A stretch of DNA of 64,000 bases from an uncultured Lachnospiraceae bacterium (GTDB lineage: Bacteria; Bacillota; Clostridia; Lachnospirales; Lachnospiraceae). Made by a program: the position numbers and the translations under genes. Numbering within the stretch: the first letter of the stretch is position 1; the number at the start of each line of letters is the position of its first letter. The stretch covers positions 29,445-93,444 of the forward strand of contig CALWSF010000005.1 of the NCBI GenBank assembly GCA_944384125.1. Reading direction: 5' to 3'. This document shows, piece by piece, positions 52,628 through 61,123 of this stretch. The notes under the pieces are model-generated. The model did not search any database. It was not told the DNA's origin and saw only the letters and a list, made by a program, of their open reading frames with translations.

Positions 52628-53542
52628 TTATTCCGGCGAAACATCCCCGGTTTGGGCAGGAGACGGAGAAACGCCATTTCCCTCAACACCTGCTGAATTT
52701 TCCGGACCTGCCTCCGGCGGACTCAAAGCTTCCTTCTCATCTCCCGGAACACCGTCTGTCACAATTGTTTCATTTTCTCCGCTCATTACCTCACTGAGAT
52801 ACTCATCCAGACTTCTCTGTTCCGCATCTTTATCCAGAATCAGGATCTCTACCCGGCGATTTTCCGCCCTTCCTTCACGCGTACCCACATCGCCCACAGG
52901 GCGGAACTGACCATAATCAATTCCAACCAGTTTCTCAGGCTCGATTACCTGTCTGTTCTGAATATATATGGTAACCTCAGCACTTCTCATCGCTGAAAGC
53001 ATTCTGTCCGTTCGCGGATCATTCGGTTTATTGGGATCTCCCTGGGAAGTATGCCCCATAATGTCGATCTGTCTGATCTGGTCTGCAACAGGGGCAATTG
53101 AATCGCAGAATATATCCAGCACATGTTTACCCTCCTCTGTCAGAACCGAACTGTCTCCATTAAAAAAGGCTTTTCCCTGAAACTGAATAAAAGTATAGCC
53201 ATTGCCTCTTGAGAGAGATACATCCGAGACACCTTCATTGTTCATCTGCTGTGCCAGATACAGATAAAGCTTTCCTATCTCTTCAGGCTGAAGCTCCTGA
53301 TCCGAATTCATATTTCCGGTAACCTCGTACTCCCCGTCATGAAGTTCCTGCTGCAGTGCAACCTCCTGGCGTTCACCGGTCGCCGGATTAATACTCTTGA
53401 CAAATATTTCCCACTTTTGCTGATTCAGATTGGACATGGCATACAGCATGACAAAAAAGGTCAAAAGCAGGGTTACCATATCGCCATATGTATCCATCCA
53501 GTTTCCTCCGCCTTCGGGAGCCTTTTTTCTTTTCCTTGCCAT
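52628..53542 (-). CDS. motB: Stator protein MotB
   Basis: 304 aa. One transmembrane helix (about 22-40) preceded by proton-binding Asp21 in YGDMVTLLLTFF, then a periplasmic-side linker and an OmpA/MotB peptidoglycan-binding domain (FFNGDSSVLTEEG; DIMGHTSQGDPN; GRAENRRVEILI). The last 50 residues are a Pro/Glu-rich tail. Start ATG 53542 with GGGAGGAG 7 nt upstream; an in-frame ATG 24 nt earlier would overlap motA. 4 bp after motA. Confidence 0.95.
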   Translation of the reverse strand: MARKRKKAPEGGGNWMDTYGDMVTLLLTFFVMLYAMSNLNQQKWEIFVKSINPATGERQEVALQQELHDGEYEVTGNMNSDQELQPEEIGKLYLYLAQQMNNEGVSDVSLSRGNGYTFIQFQGKAFFNGDSSVLTEEGKHVLDIFCDSIAPVADQIRQIDIMGHTSQGDPNKPNDPRTDRMLSAMRSAEVTIYIQNRQVIEPEKLVGIDYGQFRPVGDVGTREGRAENRRVEILILDKDAEQRSLDEYLSEVMSGENETIVTDGVPGDEKEALSPPEAGPENSAGVEGNGVSPSPAQTGDVSPE

Positions 53543-53546
53543 GTTC

Positions 53547-54344
53547 CTACTCCTCCCGTTCCTCATCCGCGCGAGCTAAAAGTTTTCTCTGCTGTGACTG
53601 CTTCAGAGATGAAAGAAGATGCTCCCGCAGGAATTTGGGATTTTCCCCTGCCTGAATTGCCAGAATTCCCTCAATAATCAGGGAACAATACAGTTCCTCC
53701 TCCTCCTGACGAATTCGCAGTTTTTTCGCTATGGGCTTAAAAAACAGATTGGAAAGCATACAGCCATAAAAGGTAGTAATCAATGCGACTGACATGGAAC
53801 TTCCCAGATTCGTAGATGTCCCGTCACTCACATTCAGCTGTTTCAGCATGTTAATAAGTCCAATCAGGGTTCCTATCATACCAAAAGCCGGAGCATAATC
53901 AGACCCCTTTTCATAAAGGCCGGCAACCTCCTCATGGCGGCTCGCCATATTATCCATCTCCATCTCAAGCAGATAGCGGACTCTGTCCGGATCATTGGCA
54001 TCCACAATCATCAGTACGCTCTGTTTAAAAAAAGGGTCTGAAATCTCGTTGGCTTTTTCCTCCAGAGCCAGCAGACCATTCTGTCTGGCAACCATGGCCA
54101 AATCCACCATCTGTTCTACCATATTAGGTATATTGTATTTTTTTCCTCTAAACAGGACAGCAACATGTCTGGGAATATCAAGAATTATATGCAGCGGATA
54201 GCTGGCCAGCAAAGCCGCCAGAGTTCCTCCCAATACGATTAGTACGCTGCTCACATCCCAGAAATTCATGAGCTGGGCAGTACCAATACCAAATACAACC
54301 AGAATAATTCCCAGCACAATTCCTATCACTGTTGTCAAGTCCAT
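53547..54344 (-). CDS. motA: Stator protein MotA
   Basis: 265 aa with four membrane helices (about 4-22, 32-52, 148-168, 180-205), the cytoplasmic loop between helices 2 and 3, and the MotA signature ASRHEEVAGLYEKGSDYAPAFGMIGTLIGLI (broken here to mark YAPAFGMIGTLIGLI). Uses Pro/Glu-type stator residues with MotB to drive rotation, most likely with protons. 26 bp after flbD. Confidence 0.96.
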   Translation of the reverse strand: MDLTTVIGIVLGIILVVFGIGTAQLMNFWDVSSVLIVLGGTLAALLASYPLHIILDIPRHVAVLFRGKKYNIPNMVEQMVDLAMVARQNGLLALEEKANEISDPFFKQSVLMIVDANDPDRVRYLLEMEMDNMASRHEEVAGLYEKGSDYAPAFGMIGTLIGLINMLKQLNVSDGTSTNLGSSMSVALITTFYGCMLSNLFFKPIAKKLRIRQEEEELYCSLIIEGILAIQAGENPKFLREHLLSSLKQSQQRKLLARADEEREE

Positions 54345-54370
54345 ATCCTGTTTCCTCCTTCAGAATCTAA

Positions 54371-54580
54371 TTAAAAATTCTGCGATTCGTGTTTTTCTCC
54401 ATGAAAATACCGGCTGAAGGCCTTCTCTATCTGCCGGCTGATAGACTCCACTGTGTCTTTTACCAGAAAAAAATCGCCATTCATCATTCTGATTTTTGTT
54501 TCAGGAATACATTCAATTGATTCAATCTGAAATGCATTCAAATAAAGTACAGAACCGTTCAACCGTTCAACACTTATCAT
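54371..54580 (-). CDS. flbD: Flagellar protein FlbD
   Basis: 69 aa, matching the short FlbD family that sits between flgE and motA/fliL in Firmicutes: ISVERLNGSVLYLNAFQIES, then IRMMNGDFFLVKDTVESI (quoted in part). Function unclear; possibly a regulator. GGAGAGAGG precedes ATG and lies at the foot of a strong hairpin. Confidence 0.9.
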   Translation of the reverse strand: MISVERLNGSVLYLNAFQIESIECIPETKIRMMNGDFFLVKDTVESISRQIEKAFSRYFHGEKHESQNF

Positions 54581-54594
54581 ACTTTCCTCTCTCC

Positions 54595-54630
54595 GGCGGC
54601 TTCCGGTTTTTCAGATAACCGGAAGCCGCC
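54595..54630. terminator. Strong hairpin inside the flagellar operon, between flgE and flbD
   Basis: Perfect 14-bp stem GGCGGCTTCCGGTT (54595-54608) with 54617-54630, 8-nt loop. On the plus strand it is followed by TTATTTTT, as for an antisense terminator. On the minus strand, the coding direction, no U-run follows; instead the flbD ribosome site begins right after it. It may attenuate transcription or protect the 3' end of flgE mRNA. Confidence 0.6.
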
Positions 54631-54650
54631 TTATTTTTCAAAACAATATA

Positions 54651-55616
54651 TTATCGTTTCATACTGATCAGATCCGAAAGCATTTCATCACTGACTGTAA
54701 TAATCTTGGAATTAGCCTGAAATCCTCTCTGAGTAGTAATCATTTCTGAAAATTCTTTTGCCAGATCCACATTGGAAGTCTCAATATAGCCGGCCATCAG
54801 ATTGCTTGTTCCGCCGGGAGCTGCCGCAGTCACATCTCCGGAGTTATCAGACAGGTTTGCCGTATAATAGCCTCCTCCATTCTTGGTAAGACCATTGGGG
54901 TTCTGAAAATATGCAAGGCCCACTTTGCCCAGATAAAAGCTGACAGTCTCTCCTTGATCATCTTCACCCATGCCTTTAATCATTCCGTTCTGGTCAATAG
55001 AAACGCTTTTTAAAAGCACGAGGTTCTGTTCATCGTGATCATAACTAAATGTTCCATCTGTTGTCGGTACACGCAGAGGCACCAGCTTATTAAAATCTCC
55101 AATCGTATCTGACTTGCCATCATCTGTCCTGAATCCGTATACATAGTTTCCGTTCAGATCCTGAAGATAGCCGTTGGCATCTATCTGAAACTGCCCTACT
55201 CTCGTATACTGAAATCCCGTGTTTTTCAGCGCATTATCCTGTGTTATATCAACACCGGCATCCGGATCGGTAATCAGTGTAGGCATCGTGATAAAAAAGC
55301 CTTCTCCGTTAATGGATGCGTTAAGGCCTCCCACATAAGACGGAACACTGGCTGTCATATCCGTGCTTATGGAACCGGTCAGAGAACCATAGCCGTACTG
55401 AGCCGCATTCACACCGCCCGAGGTTGTTGTAGTATTGTCCGCATTGCCTTTGGTGGACGCTGTGGCTGTCTGGTACAGAGCCTCTTTAAAATTGTAGCTC
55501 TGAGACTTGAATCCCCATGTGTTTACATTCGCAATATTGTTTCCTATTACATCCATTTTGCTCTGATGGGCTCTGAGTCCGGCTACGGCTGAGTCCATTG
55601 CTCTTAACATTGCCAT
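54651..55616 (-). CDS. flgE: Flagellar hook protein FlgE
   Basis: 321 aa. N-terminal AVAGLRAHQSKMDVIGNNIANVNTWGFK-type motif and C-terminal EFSEMITTQRGFQANSKIITVSDEML (markers, in part) are those of hook proteins; ASINGEGFFI is the D1 loop. It is shorter than enteric FlgE (about 400 aa) with a reduced outer domain. Hook subunits need FlgD for capping and FliK for length. 54 bp after flgD. Confidence 0.95.
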   Translation of the reverse strand: MAMLRAMDSAVAGLRAHQSKMDVIGNNIANVNTWGFKSQSYNFKEALYQTATASTKGNADNTTTTSGGVNAAQYGYGSLTGSISTDMTASVPSYVGGLNASINGEGFFITMPTLITDPDAGVDITQDNALKNTGFQYTRVGQFQIDANGYLQDLNGNYVYGFRTDDGKSDTIGDFNKLVPLRVPTTDGTFSYDHDEQNLVLLKSVSIDQNGMIKGMGEDDQGETVSFYLGKVGLAYFQNPNGLTKNGGGYYTANLSDNSGDVTAAAPGGTSNLMAGYIETSNVDLAKEFSEMITTQRGFQANSKIITVSDEMLSDLISMKR

Positions 55617-55670
55617 GTTCTTTTCCTTCCTTTCGTCATAAATACTTTTCTGTCTATCTCCTCAGAATAT

Positions 55671-56240
55671 TTATCTGCTCTGAAGCGCCTTTAAAAAATC
55701 CACTCCTGTAAATCCCTGTGCTGCCGACTCTGTTCCCGGAGTTTCCTCATTATCCTCTCCATCGCCTTCCTCGTATGGATTAGGAATTTTTCCCAGCCCC
55801 AGCACATATGAAATAGGATACTCCTTATCATCATCTTTAAGCTTAATGGTAGGCGATGAGCTTGTCAGATTTACAGATTCCACAATGCCGTACTTTACAT
55901 TTACGGCTACTTCCTGACCAAAACTGTTCTCCTCTGTCACTGCTACTGTGACCTCCTGATTTATCAGGCTGGCCGCATACGTCGAAACATTGATCGCTGT
56001 GGATGTATCGATAGAATTTGTCATGGACTGCATGGACTGAACCATGGCCATCTGTGTCATCTGCGCCATCATTTCACTGTTGTCCATCGGATTTGTCATA
56101 TCCTGATTCTGCAGCTGCGCAGCCAGAAGCTGAAAATATCCGGTAATTGTCAGCGTATTTTTATCGTTTGACTCCGGCGTATAGCTCCCGGTCTGATATG
56201 GATTGTCGCTGGAGCTTATTCCCCCTACTGTTGTTGCCAT
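55671..56240 (-). CDS. flgD: Hook cap protein FlgD
   Basis: 189 aa. LTITGYFQLLAAQLQNQDMTNPMDNSEMMAQMTQ (pieces) is the FlgD signature near residue 30; a short beta domain (YGIVESVNLTSSSPTIKL) follows and the C terminus is Gly/Glu-rich (YEEGDGEDNEETPGTE). It lacks the full C-terminal Fn3-like domain of enteric FlgD, as usual in Firmicutes. 23 bp after fliK. Confidence 0.93.
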   Translation of the reverse strand: MATTVGGISSSDNPYQTGSYTPESNDKNTLTITGYFQLLAAQLQNQDMTNPMDNSEMMAQMTQMAMVQSMQSMTNSIDTSTAINVSTYAASLINQEVTVAVTEENSFGQEVAVNVKYGIVESVNLTSSSPTIKLKDDDKEYPISYVLGLGKIPNPYEEGDGEDNEETPGTESAAQGFTGVDFLKALQSR

Positions 56241-56263
56241 ATTCTGCTCTCCTTTCCCTGATA

Positions 56264-57448
56264 TCAGATTAGTCCCAGACGAAGCTGCTGAGCAAACGAA
56301 TCCGCCTGGGCCTGTTTCTGCCTGTGCTCCTGCTGCCCATCCTTCTGTGGATTATCGCCTGTTCCGCCCTGTCTCTCAAAATTTTCTTCATTCTGCTGTC
56401 CGAAATTTCCCGCATAGATTACCGTATCCTGTCCGGTATTGTCCCTGAGAATTGCCCCCAGCTGCTGTGAATGCTGTCCCAGCAGTTCCAGAGTCCTGAC
56501 ATTATCCGACAAAATAGAAACCTCTGCTCTGCCCGCTTCATACAAAACCCGGATAGTCAGTTTACCAAGAGACGCCGGTTCCAGCTCCAATACCATCTCG
56601 CCGTTCTTCGCAGGCAGATGTTCCGAAAGCATCTGTCCGAGATCCTGAACTATCTGTGTCTGTGTTGTAGACATCTTATAAACAGGTACCTGTTCCTGCG
56701 CCGCAGAAATAACTGTCTCCACAGGCTTTGACGCAGAAGCAGATGCCGCCAGTCCGGAAGCCATCTGTTCTCCTTTTGCCCCAATATTTATCGTCTCTCT
56801 GGATGCATTATGATTTTGTGACATCTCCTGATTCCCGCTGCCACTGTCTTCCCCGACCGTCATTTCTTCTGTTTCGTCCCCATAACCGGAGAGACCTGCC
56901 GGCTCCTCATAACCCGCTTCAGAAAACGCTTTAATATCCTGTTCAGGCTGCACATCCGCTCCTTCTCCTGTCTGATCCGCAAATACCCGGACTGTCTCTT
57001 CCATTCCATTTATATCTGCTTCCGCCGATGATGCATTCTGAATCTGTGCCTTATCTTCAGAAACCGGGACCACTTCTTCCGAAGATGCGGAGACCGCCTC
57101 TGTATTGTCCACTCTCTGACCGGCTTCCATTATTTGTGACACATCCTTAATGCTGTCCGAAATATTTGCCGCCTGCAAAACTGCGAGAAGCCCCAATCCT
57201 GCCGCAGTCTCATCCAGCTGCTCCTCTTTTATATTTCCTGCAGGAGCTTCTTCGCTGTCAGAGACTGTGCCCTCTTCCTGGGAGACATCCTTTTTCTCTT
57301 CTGATTTGTCTGAATCTTTTATCTTTGCCTGTTCCTTTTTACGAATAAAAAGTTCCTCGAAACTGCTGCTCTCACTCCCTGTTTCTTTTGCTTCTGCTTT
57401 ACCTGCACTGCCGGATGATACCGGCAGCCTCAGATCCACCCTCAGCAT
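56264..57448 (-). CDS. fliK: Hook-length control protein FliK
   Basis: 394 aa. Residues 1-270 are Glu/Ser/Ala-rich and of low complexity. Residues about 280-365 hold the Flg_hook domain (MVLELEPASLGKLTIRVLYE; VSILSDNVRTLELLGQH). The C terminus is Gln-rich (DGQQEHRQKQAQADS). Exported ruler that contacts FlhB to switch substrates. A second protein with such a C-terminal domain lies at 25.8-27.2 kb. Confidence 0.88.
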   Translation of the reverse strand: MLRVDLRLPVSSGSAGKAEAKETGSESSSFEELFIRKKEQAKIKDSDKSEEKKDVSQEEGTVSDSEEAPAGNIKEEQLDETAAGLGLLAVLQAANISDSIKDVSQIMEAGQRVDNTEAVSASSEEVVPVSEDKAQIQNASSAEADINGMEETVRVFADQTGEGADVQPEQDIKAFSEAGYEEPAGLSGYGDETEEMTVGEDSGSGNQEMSQNHNASRETINIGAKGEQMASGLAASASASKPVETVISAAQEQVPVYKMSTTQTQIVQDLGQMLSEHLPAKNGEMVLELEPASLGKLTIRVLYEAGRAEVSILSDNVRTLELLGQHSQQLGAILRDNTGQDTVIYAGNFGQQNEENFERQGGTGDNPQKDGQQEHRQKQAQADSFAQQLRLGLI

Positions 57449-57486
57449 TTCCTTACCCTCCTTCTGTCAGAAATCCGTTTCAGAAT

Positions 57487-57933
57487 TTATCTTCTTCCGG
57501 TCTGACTGGTATGTGACACAAATTCTTCTATAAACTGTTCAAGCTCTTTCTGTTCCGCCTGATGATATTCCTTAAGCCTTCTGTCCTTTAATTTTTCATA
57601 TCTGGCTGTGTCTACGTTGGCCCGGATAACTTCTTCCTTTTTTTTCTGCTCCTGCTCTCTGAGCACAACCAGCTTTTCTTTTTCACATTGAATAATGTCT
57701 TCCATACGACCAATACAAATGTCAAAAAGCTGCATTTCCTTAACCGATGAGCCATTTCTCTTTTTTTCGTCCAGCCCGGCGCAAAACTGATCCATCTTAC
57801 GATTTAATCCGGCTATCTCTTCTTTCTTCACATTTACCTTTTTGAGAGCAGCCGCATGCTGTGTTTTAAGTTCATCCAGAACCTGTGTTTTATAATTTAA
57901 AACTGTCTCCAACCGATATTGAAACCGCTTCAC
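57487..57933 (-). CDS. fliJ: Flagellar export coiled-coil protein FliJ
   Basis: 148 aa, one long antiparallel coiled coil (FQYRLETVLNYKTQVLDELK start; EKEKLVVLREQEQKKKEEV middle). It sits inside the FliI ATPase ring as a rotor-like stalk and recycles chaperones. Position after fliI (22 bp) is canonical. Confidence 0.9.
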   Translation of the reverse strand: MKRFQYRLETVLNYKTQVLDELKTQHAAALKKVNVKKEEIAGLNRKMDQFCAGLDEKKRNGSSVKEMQLFDICIGRMEDIIQCEKEKLVVLREQEQKKKEEVIRANVDTARYEKLKDRRLKEYHQAEQKELEQFIEEFVSHTSQTGRR

Positions 57934-57955
57934 ACCTCTGCGCCTCCTGAACGCT

Positions 57956-59257
57956 TTAACCGGTAATTGCCTTCATCTGTTCCAGCACTTCTTCATATGA
58001 AAAACTCTCATTTACCCCCTGCTCAAGAAAAGCATTTATTTTTCCAATTTTGGAAACTGCTTCATCCAGGGCCGGGTTAACCCCTTTTTTATAAGCACCA
58101 ATTGAAATAAGGTCCGCATTTTTCTGGTAAATTCCCAGCAGATTTCTCATTTTGGAAGCCAGCTTTTTGTGCTCCTCCGAAACCAGATCCACCATCAGAC
58201 GCGAAATACTGGCTCCAATGTCAATGGCCGGAAAATGATTCTCATTGGCAAGCTGACGGCTAAGCACTATATGTCCGTCCAGGATACCTCTGACTGTATC
58301 TGAAATTGGTTCATTTGTATCATCGCCTTCTACCAGCACAGTATAAACTCCGGTAATAGATCCCTTTCCGAAATTCCCGCTTCGTTCAAGGAGTCTGGGA
58401 AATTCCGCATATATTGAAGGTGTATAGCCTCTGGCAATGGGCGGTTCCCCGATTGCGAGTCCTATCTCTCGCTGAGCCATCGCATATCGTGTAAGGGAAT
58501 CCATCATAAGAAGGACATCCATTCCCCGATCCTTAAAATATTCGGCAATTGTTGTAGCCGCCAGAGGACATTTCATGCGAAGCATCGCCGGCTGATCTGA
58601 GGTTGCTACAACCAGAACCGAACGGGCCATACCCTCTTCCCCCAGATCCTTCTTAACGAATTCCAGTACTTCTCTTCCTCTTTCCCCCACAAGCGCAATC
58701 ACATTGATATCAGCTTTGACGTTTTTTGCAATCATGCCCATCAATGTGCTTTTTCCTACTCCGGATCCTGAAAAAATACCTATTCTCTGTCCCTTTCCAA
58801 TCGTATTCAGTCCATCGATTGCCTTCACTCCAAAATGAAGTCTCTCCCGGATAGGCGGACGCTCAAGAGGATTCGTATAGTGACTGTCCACTGTGTAATA
58901 CTGAGTTTTCTCAAAAGGGGCACCGCCGTCAATCGGTTCGCCCAGCGCGTTTATAATCCGTCCTTTCAGAAAATCTCCTACCGGAATATGAAGCTTCTGC
59001 CGCGTATTTCTTACAAAGCTCCCGGAGACAATGCCTGTGGTGTTTTCGTAGGTCATCAGCTGAATTTTTCCATCTTTGAATCCCACAACCTCTGCCGGTA
59101 CCTGACGGTTCTGTTCCTCATTGTAAATCATTACAATATCACCGATTGCCGATTTTCCTCCAGACGCCTCCATGGACATGCCGACTACATTTTCTATTTT
59201 GCCAATATGCCGAACCGTTTCAGCCTTCTCAATCAATTTGGGTATATTCTTAAACAT
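57956..59257 (-). CDS. fliI: Flagellar export ATPase FliI
   Basis: 433 aa, F1-beta-like hexameric ATPase. Walker A GSGVGKST at 164-171, GERGREVLEF, Walker B VLLMMDSLTRYAMAQREI (LLMMDSLTR), and type III-specific ARGYTPSIYAEFPRLLER. Energises export with FliH and FliJ. 22 bp before fliJ, 5 bp after fliH. Confidence 0.97.
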   Translation of the reverse strand: MFKNIPKLIEKAETVRHIGKIENVVGMSMEASGGKSAIGDIVMIYNEEQNRQVPAEVVGFKDGKIQLMTYENTTGIVSGSFVRNTRQKLHIPVGDFLKGRIINALGEPIDGGAPFEKTQYYTVDSHYTNPLERPPIRERLHFGVKAIDGLNTIGKGQRIGIFSGSGVGKSTLMGMIAKNVKADINVIALVGERGREVLEFVKKDLGEEGMARSVLVVATSDQPAMLRMKCPLAATTIAEYFKDRGMDVLLMMDSLTRYAMAQREIGLAIGEPPIARGYTPSIYAEFPRLLERSGNFGKGSITGVYTVLVEGDDTNEPISDTVRGILDGHIVLSRQLANENHFPAIDIGASISRLMVDLVSEEHKKLASKMRNLLGIYQKNADLISIGAYKKGVNPALDEAVSKIGKINAFLEQGVNESFSYEEVLEQMKAITG

Positions 59258-59262
59258 TCTTT

Positions 59263-60081
59263 TTAAGGCTTAACTCCTTCCAGAATCTCACGGATATTTT
59301 CCATCTGGGTACTGACACTTGTATCAATAACACCTTCCGGCATCTCAATAATGCAGGTTCCTTCGCCTTCTTTATCCATAATCACAAATTTAATATTATC
59401 GGACAGCACTGCCAGCTGAGCAGCTACGTCTGCATCTATCTTTGACATCATTGAATAGTCAAAACTGTCTATGTAAATCTTGACCCAGGCTGTCTTTTTC
59501 AGCTTTTCTGTGGCACTCAGTATCATCCGTTTCATCACTTCTCCACTGGAATGAAGGCTGATATGAATAACCTTTTCCGCCACCGCTGTTGCACAGTCCA
59601 GAAGCTCTCCCTCATAGCGGCGCAGACATTCTTCTTTGGCCGTCTCGATATTTTCAAGAGCAGTCTGAATATCTTCATGCAGCTGATTCAATACCTTTCC
59701 GATTTGCTCAGATGATTCACTTTCTGCCTTTTTAAGTCCTTCTCTGTGACCCTCATCAAATCCAAGCTCCCGGGCCTCCCGGCGGATATTTTCCGCCTCC
59801 TCATTCACTTCATTCAGAATCTTTTCACGAAGAGCTTCTGCCTTTTTCTCCGCTTCCGCCAAAATTGCCTCTGCCTGACGTTTTGCTTCCTCGATTATTC
59901 GATCCTGTTCTGCGACAGGAGGAGGTTCGCTCCGGGCAAACTCATCCTCTGCAGAATCGGCCTTTTCCTCAGCTTCCTGCTCTTTCCTCTCGGGAGGTGT
60001 AATCGTCGGAGGAGAAAAGCGGCTCACTTCACACTCTGATCCTCTGTAAATATTCCGGTTAGATGATGATATCATCATCAT
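59263..60081 (-). CDS. fliH: Flagellar export stator protein FliH
   Basis: 272 aa. A long Glu/Ala-rich coiled coil (about 50-130; EEAKRQAEAILAEAEKKAEA) precedes the FliH/V-ATPase-E domain (about 130-260; CATAVAEKVIHISL, VKIYIDSFDYSMM). Regulates FliI. Three ATGs in a row start the gene. The third, at 60075, has GGGAGG 8 nt upstream and may be the one used. It overlaps fliG by 23 nt. Confidence 0.93.
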   Translation of the reverse strand: MMMISSSNRNIYRGSECEVSRFSPPTITPPERKEQEAEEKADSAEDEFARSEPPPVAEQDRIIEEAKRQAEAILAEAEKKAEALREKILNEVNEEAENIRREARELGFDEGHREGLKKAESESSEQIGKVLNQLHEDIQTALENIETAKEECLRRYEGELLDCATAVAEKVIHISLHSSGEVMKRMILSATEKLKKTAWVKIYIDSFDYSMMSKIDADVAAQLAVLSDNIKFVIMDKEGEGTCIIEMPEGVIDTSVSTQMENIREILEGVKP

Positions 60082-61123
60082 CCCCTCCCTTCTTGATAAT
60101 TACCTCTCCCTTTTCCTCCAGAGAGCGAATCAGATTTACAATGCGCTGCTGTGCTTCCTCAACATCCTTCAGTCTTACATTTGTTGTAATCTCCAGATCT
60201 GACTGAACGGATTCTGCCATACGTTTTGACATATTTCCAAAGAATACCACCTTCATATCGTCGGAAGCATTCTTCAAAGCATATACAATATCCTTGGGAT
60301 CGCAGTCGCGCACAAATCTCTGTACAGAACGATTGTCCATATCCAGAATATTCTCGAATACGAACATTTTGTCTCTGATGCTCTGTGACAGTTCCGGGTT
60401 CGTTTTATCCAGTTCTGTGAAGATCTTCCTTTCACTGCCGCGATCAATGTGGTTCATCACATCAGCCACATAATCTATACCGCCGAGATTCGTGTTGTCT
60501 TCGCTGGTAATAATCGTTGCAAATTTGCGTTTCATCTCTTCTTCTACAATTGCAATAGCTTCCGGCGAAACCCTGTCCATTTTGGCCATTCCCTCCACAG
60601 TCGCAATGCGCTTCTCATCAGGAAGGTTTTCCAGAATCTGGGCTGCCTGTTCAGGTCCCATATAGGACATAATCAGGGCAATTACCTGTGGCCGCTCGTG
60701 CTGCAGCAGCGATATAAGTGCCTTCGGATCCCCTTTCATAAAGAAATTGAACGGTCTCGACTGAAGTGTCTTGGATACCTTTTCCAAAAGAGTTCTTGCT
60801 GTTGATTCGCCGAATGCCTTTTCCAGAACATTCCGCGCATAATCCAGTCCTCCATCCGTCATCATCTTATGAGTCAGGCACAGCTTATAAAACTCATCCA
60901 GCGCTTTCTCGACCTGCGCGTTGGTTGTTTTTCCCGCTTTTGCCACCTCGTAGGTCAAATCCTCAATTTCCTGTTCATTCAGATACTTATATATCTGAGA
61001 GGCTCTGTCCGCCCCCAGTGATACGATTACTACGGCCGCCTTCTGCTCGCTGCTCATCTGTTCTGCTGCGGAATCGTCTTCTGACTCTCTAACTCCGACC
61101 CCGTCCGTCTTTACCTCTGCCAT
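60059..61123 (-). CDS. fliG: Motor switch protein FliG
   Basis: 354 aa. N-terminal FliF-binding part (AAVVIVSLGADRASQIYKYL), middle domain with EHPQ-like motif (HERPQVIALIMSYMGPEQAAQIL), and C-terminal torque domain (ENILDMDNRSVQRFVRDCDPKDIVYALK region, with charged residues facing MotA). The extra N-terminal 22 residues are polar. Ends in DDDDIII. It overlaps fliF by 35 nt, with GAGAGG before the ATG. Confidence 0.97.
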   Translation of the reverse strand: MAEVKTDGVGVRESEDDSAAEQMSSEQKAAVVIVSLGADRASQIYKYLNEQEIEDLTYEVAKAGKTTNAQVEKALDEFYKLCLTHKMMTDGGLDYARNVLEKAFGESTARTLLEKVSKTLQSRPFNFFMKGDPKALISLLQHERPQVIALIMSYMGPEQAAQILENLPDEKRIATVEGMAKMDRVSPEAIAIVEEEMKRKFATIITSEDNTNLGGIDYVADVMNHIDRGSERKIFTELDKTNPELSQSIRDKMFVFENILDMDNRSVQRFVRDCDPKDIVYALKNASDDMKVVFFGNMSKRMAESVQSDLEITTNVRLKDVEEAQQRIVNLIRSLEEKGEVIIKKGGDDDDIII

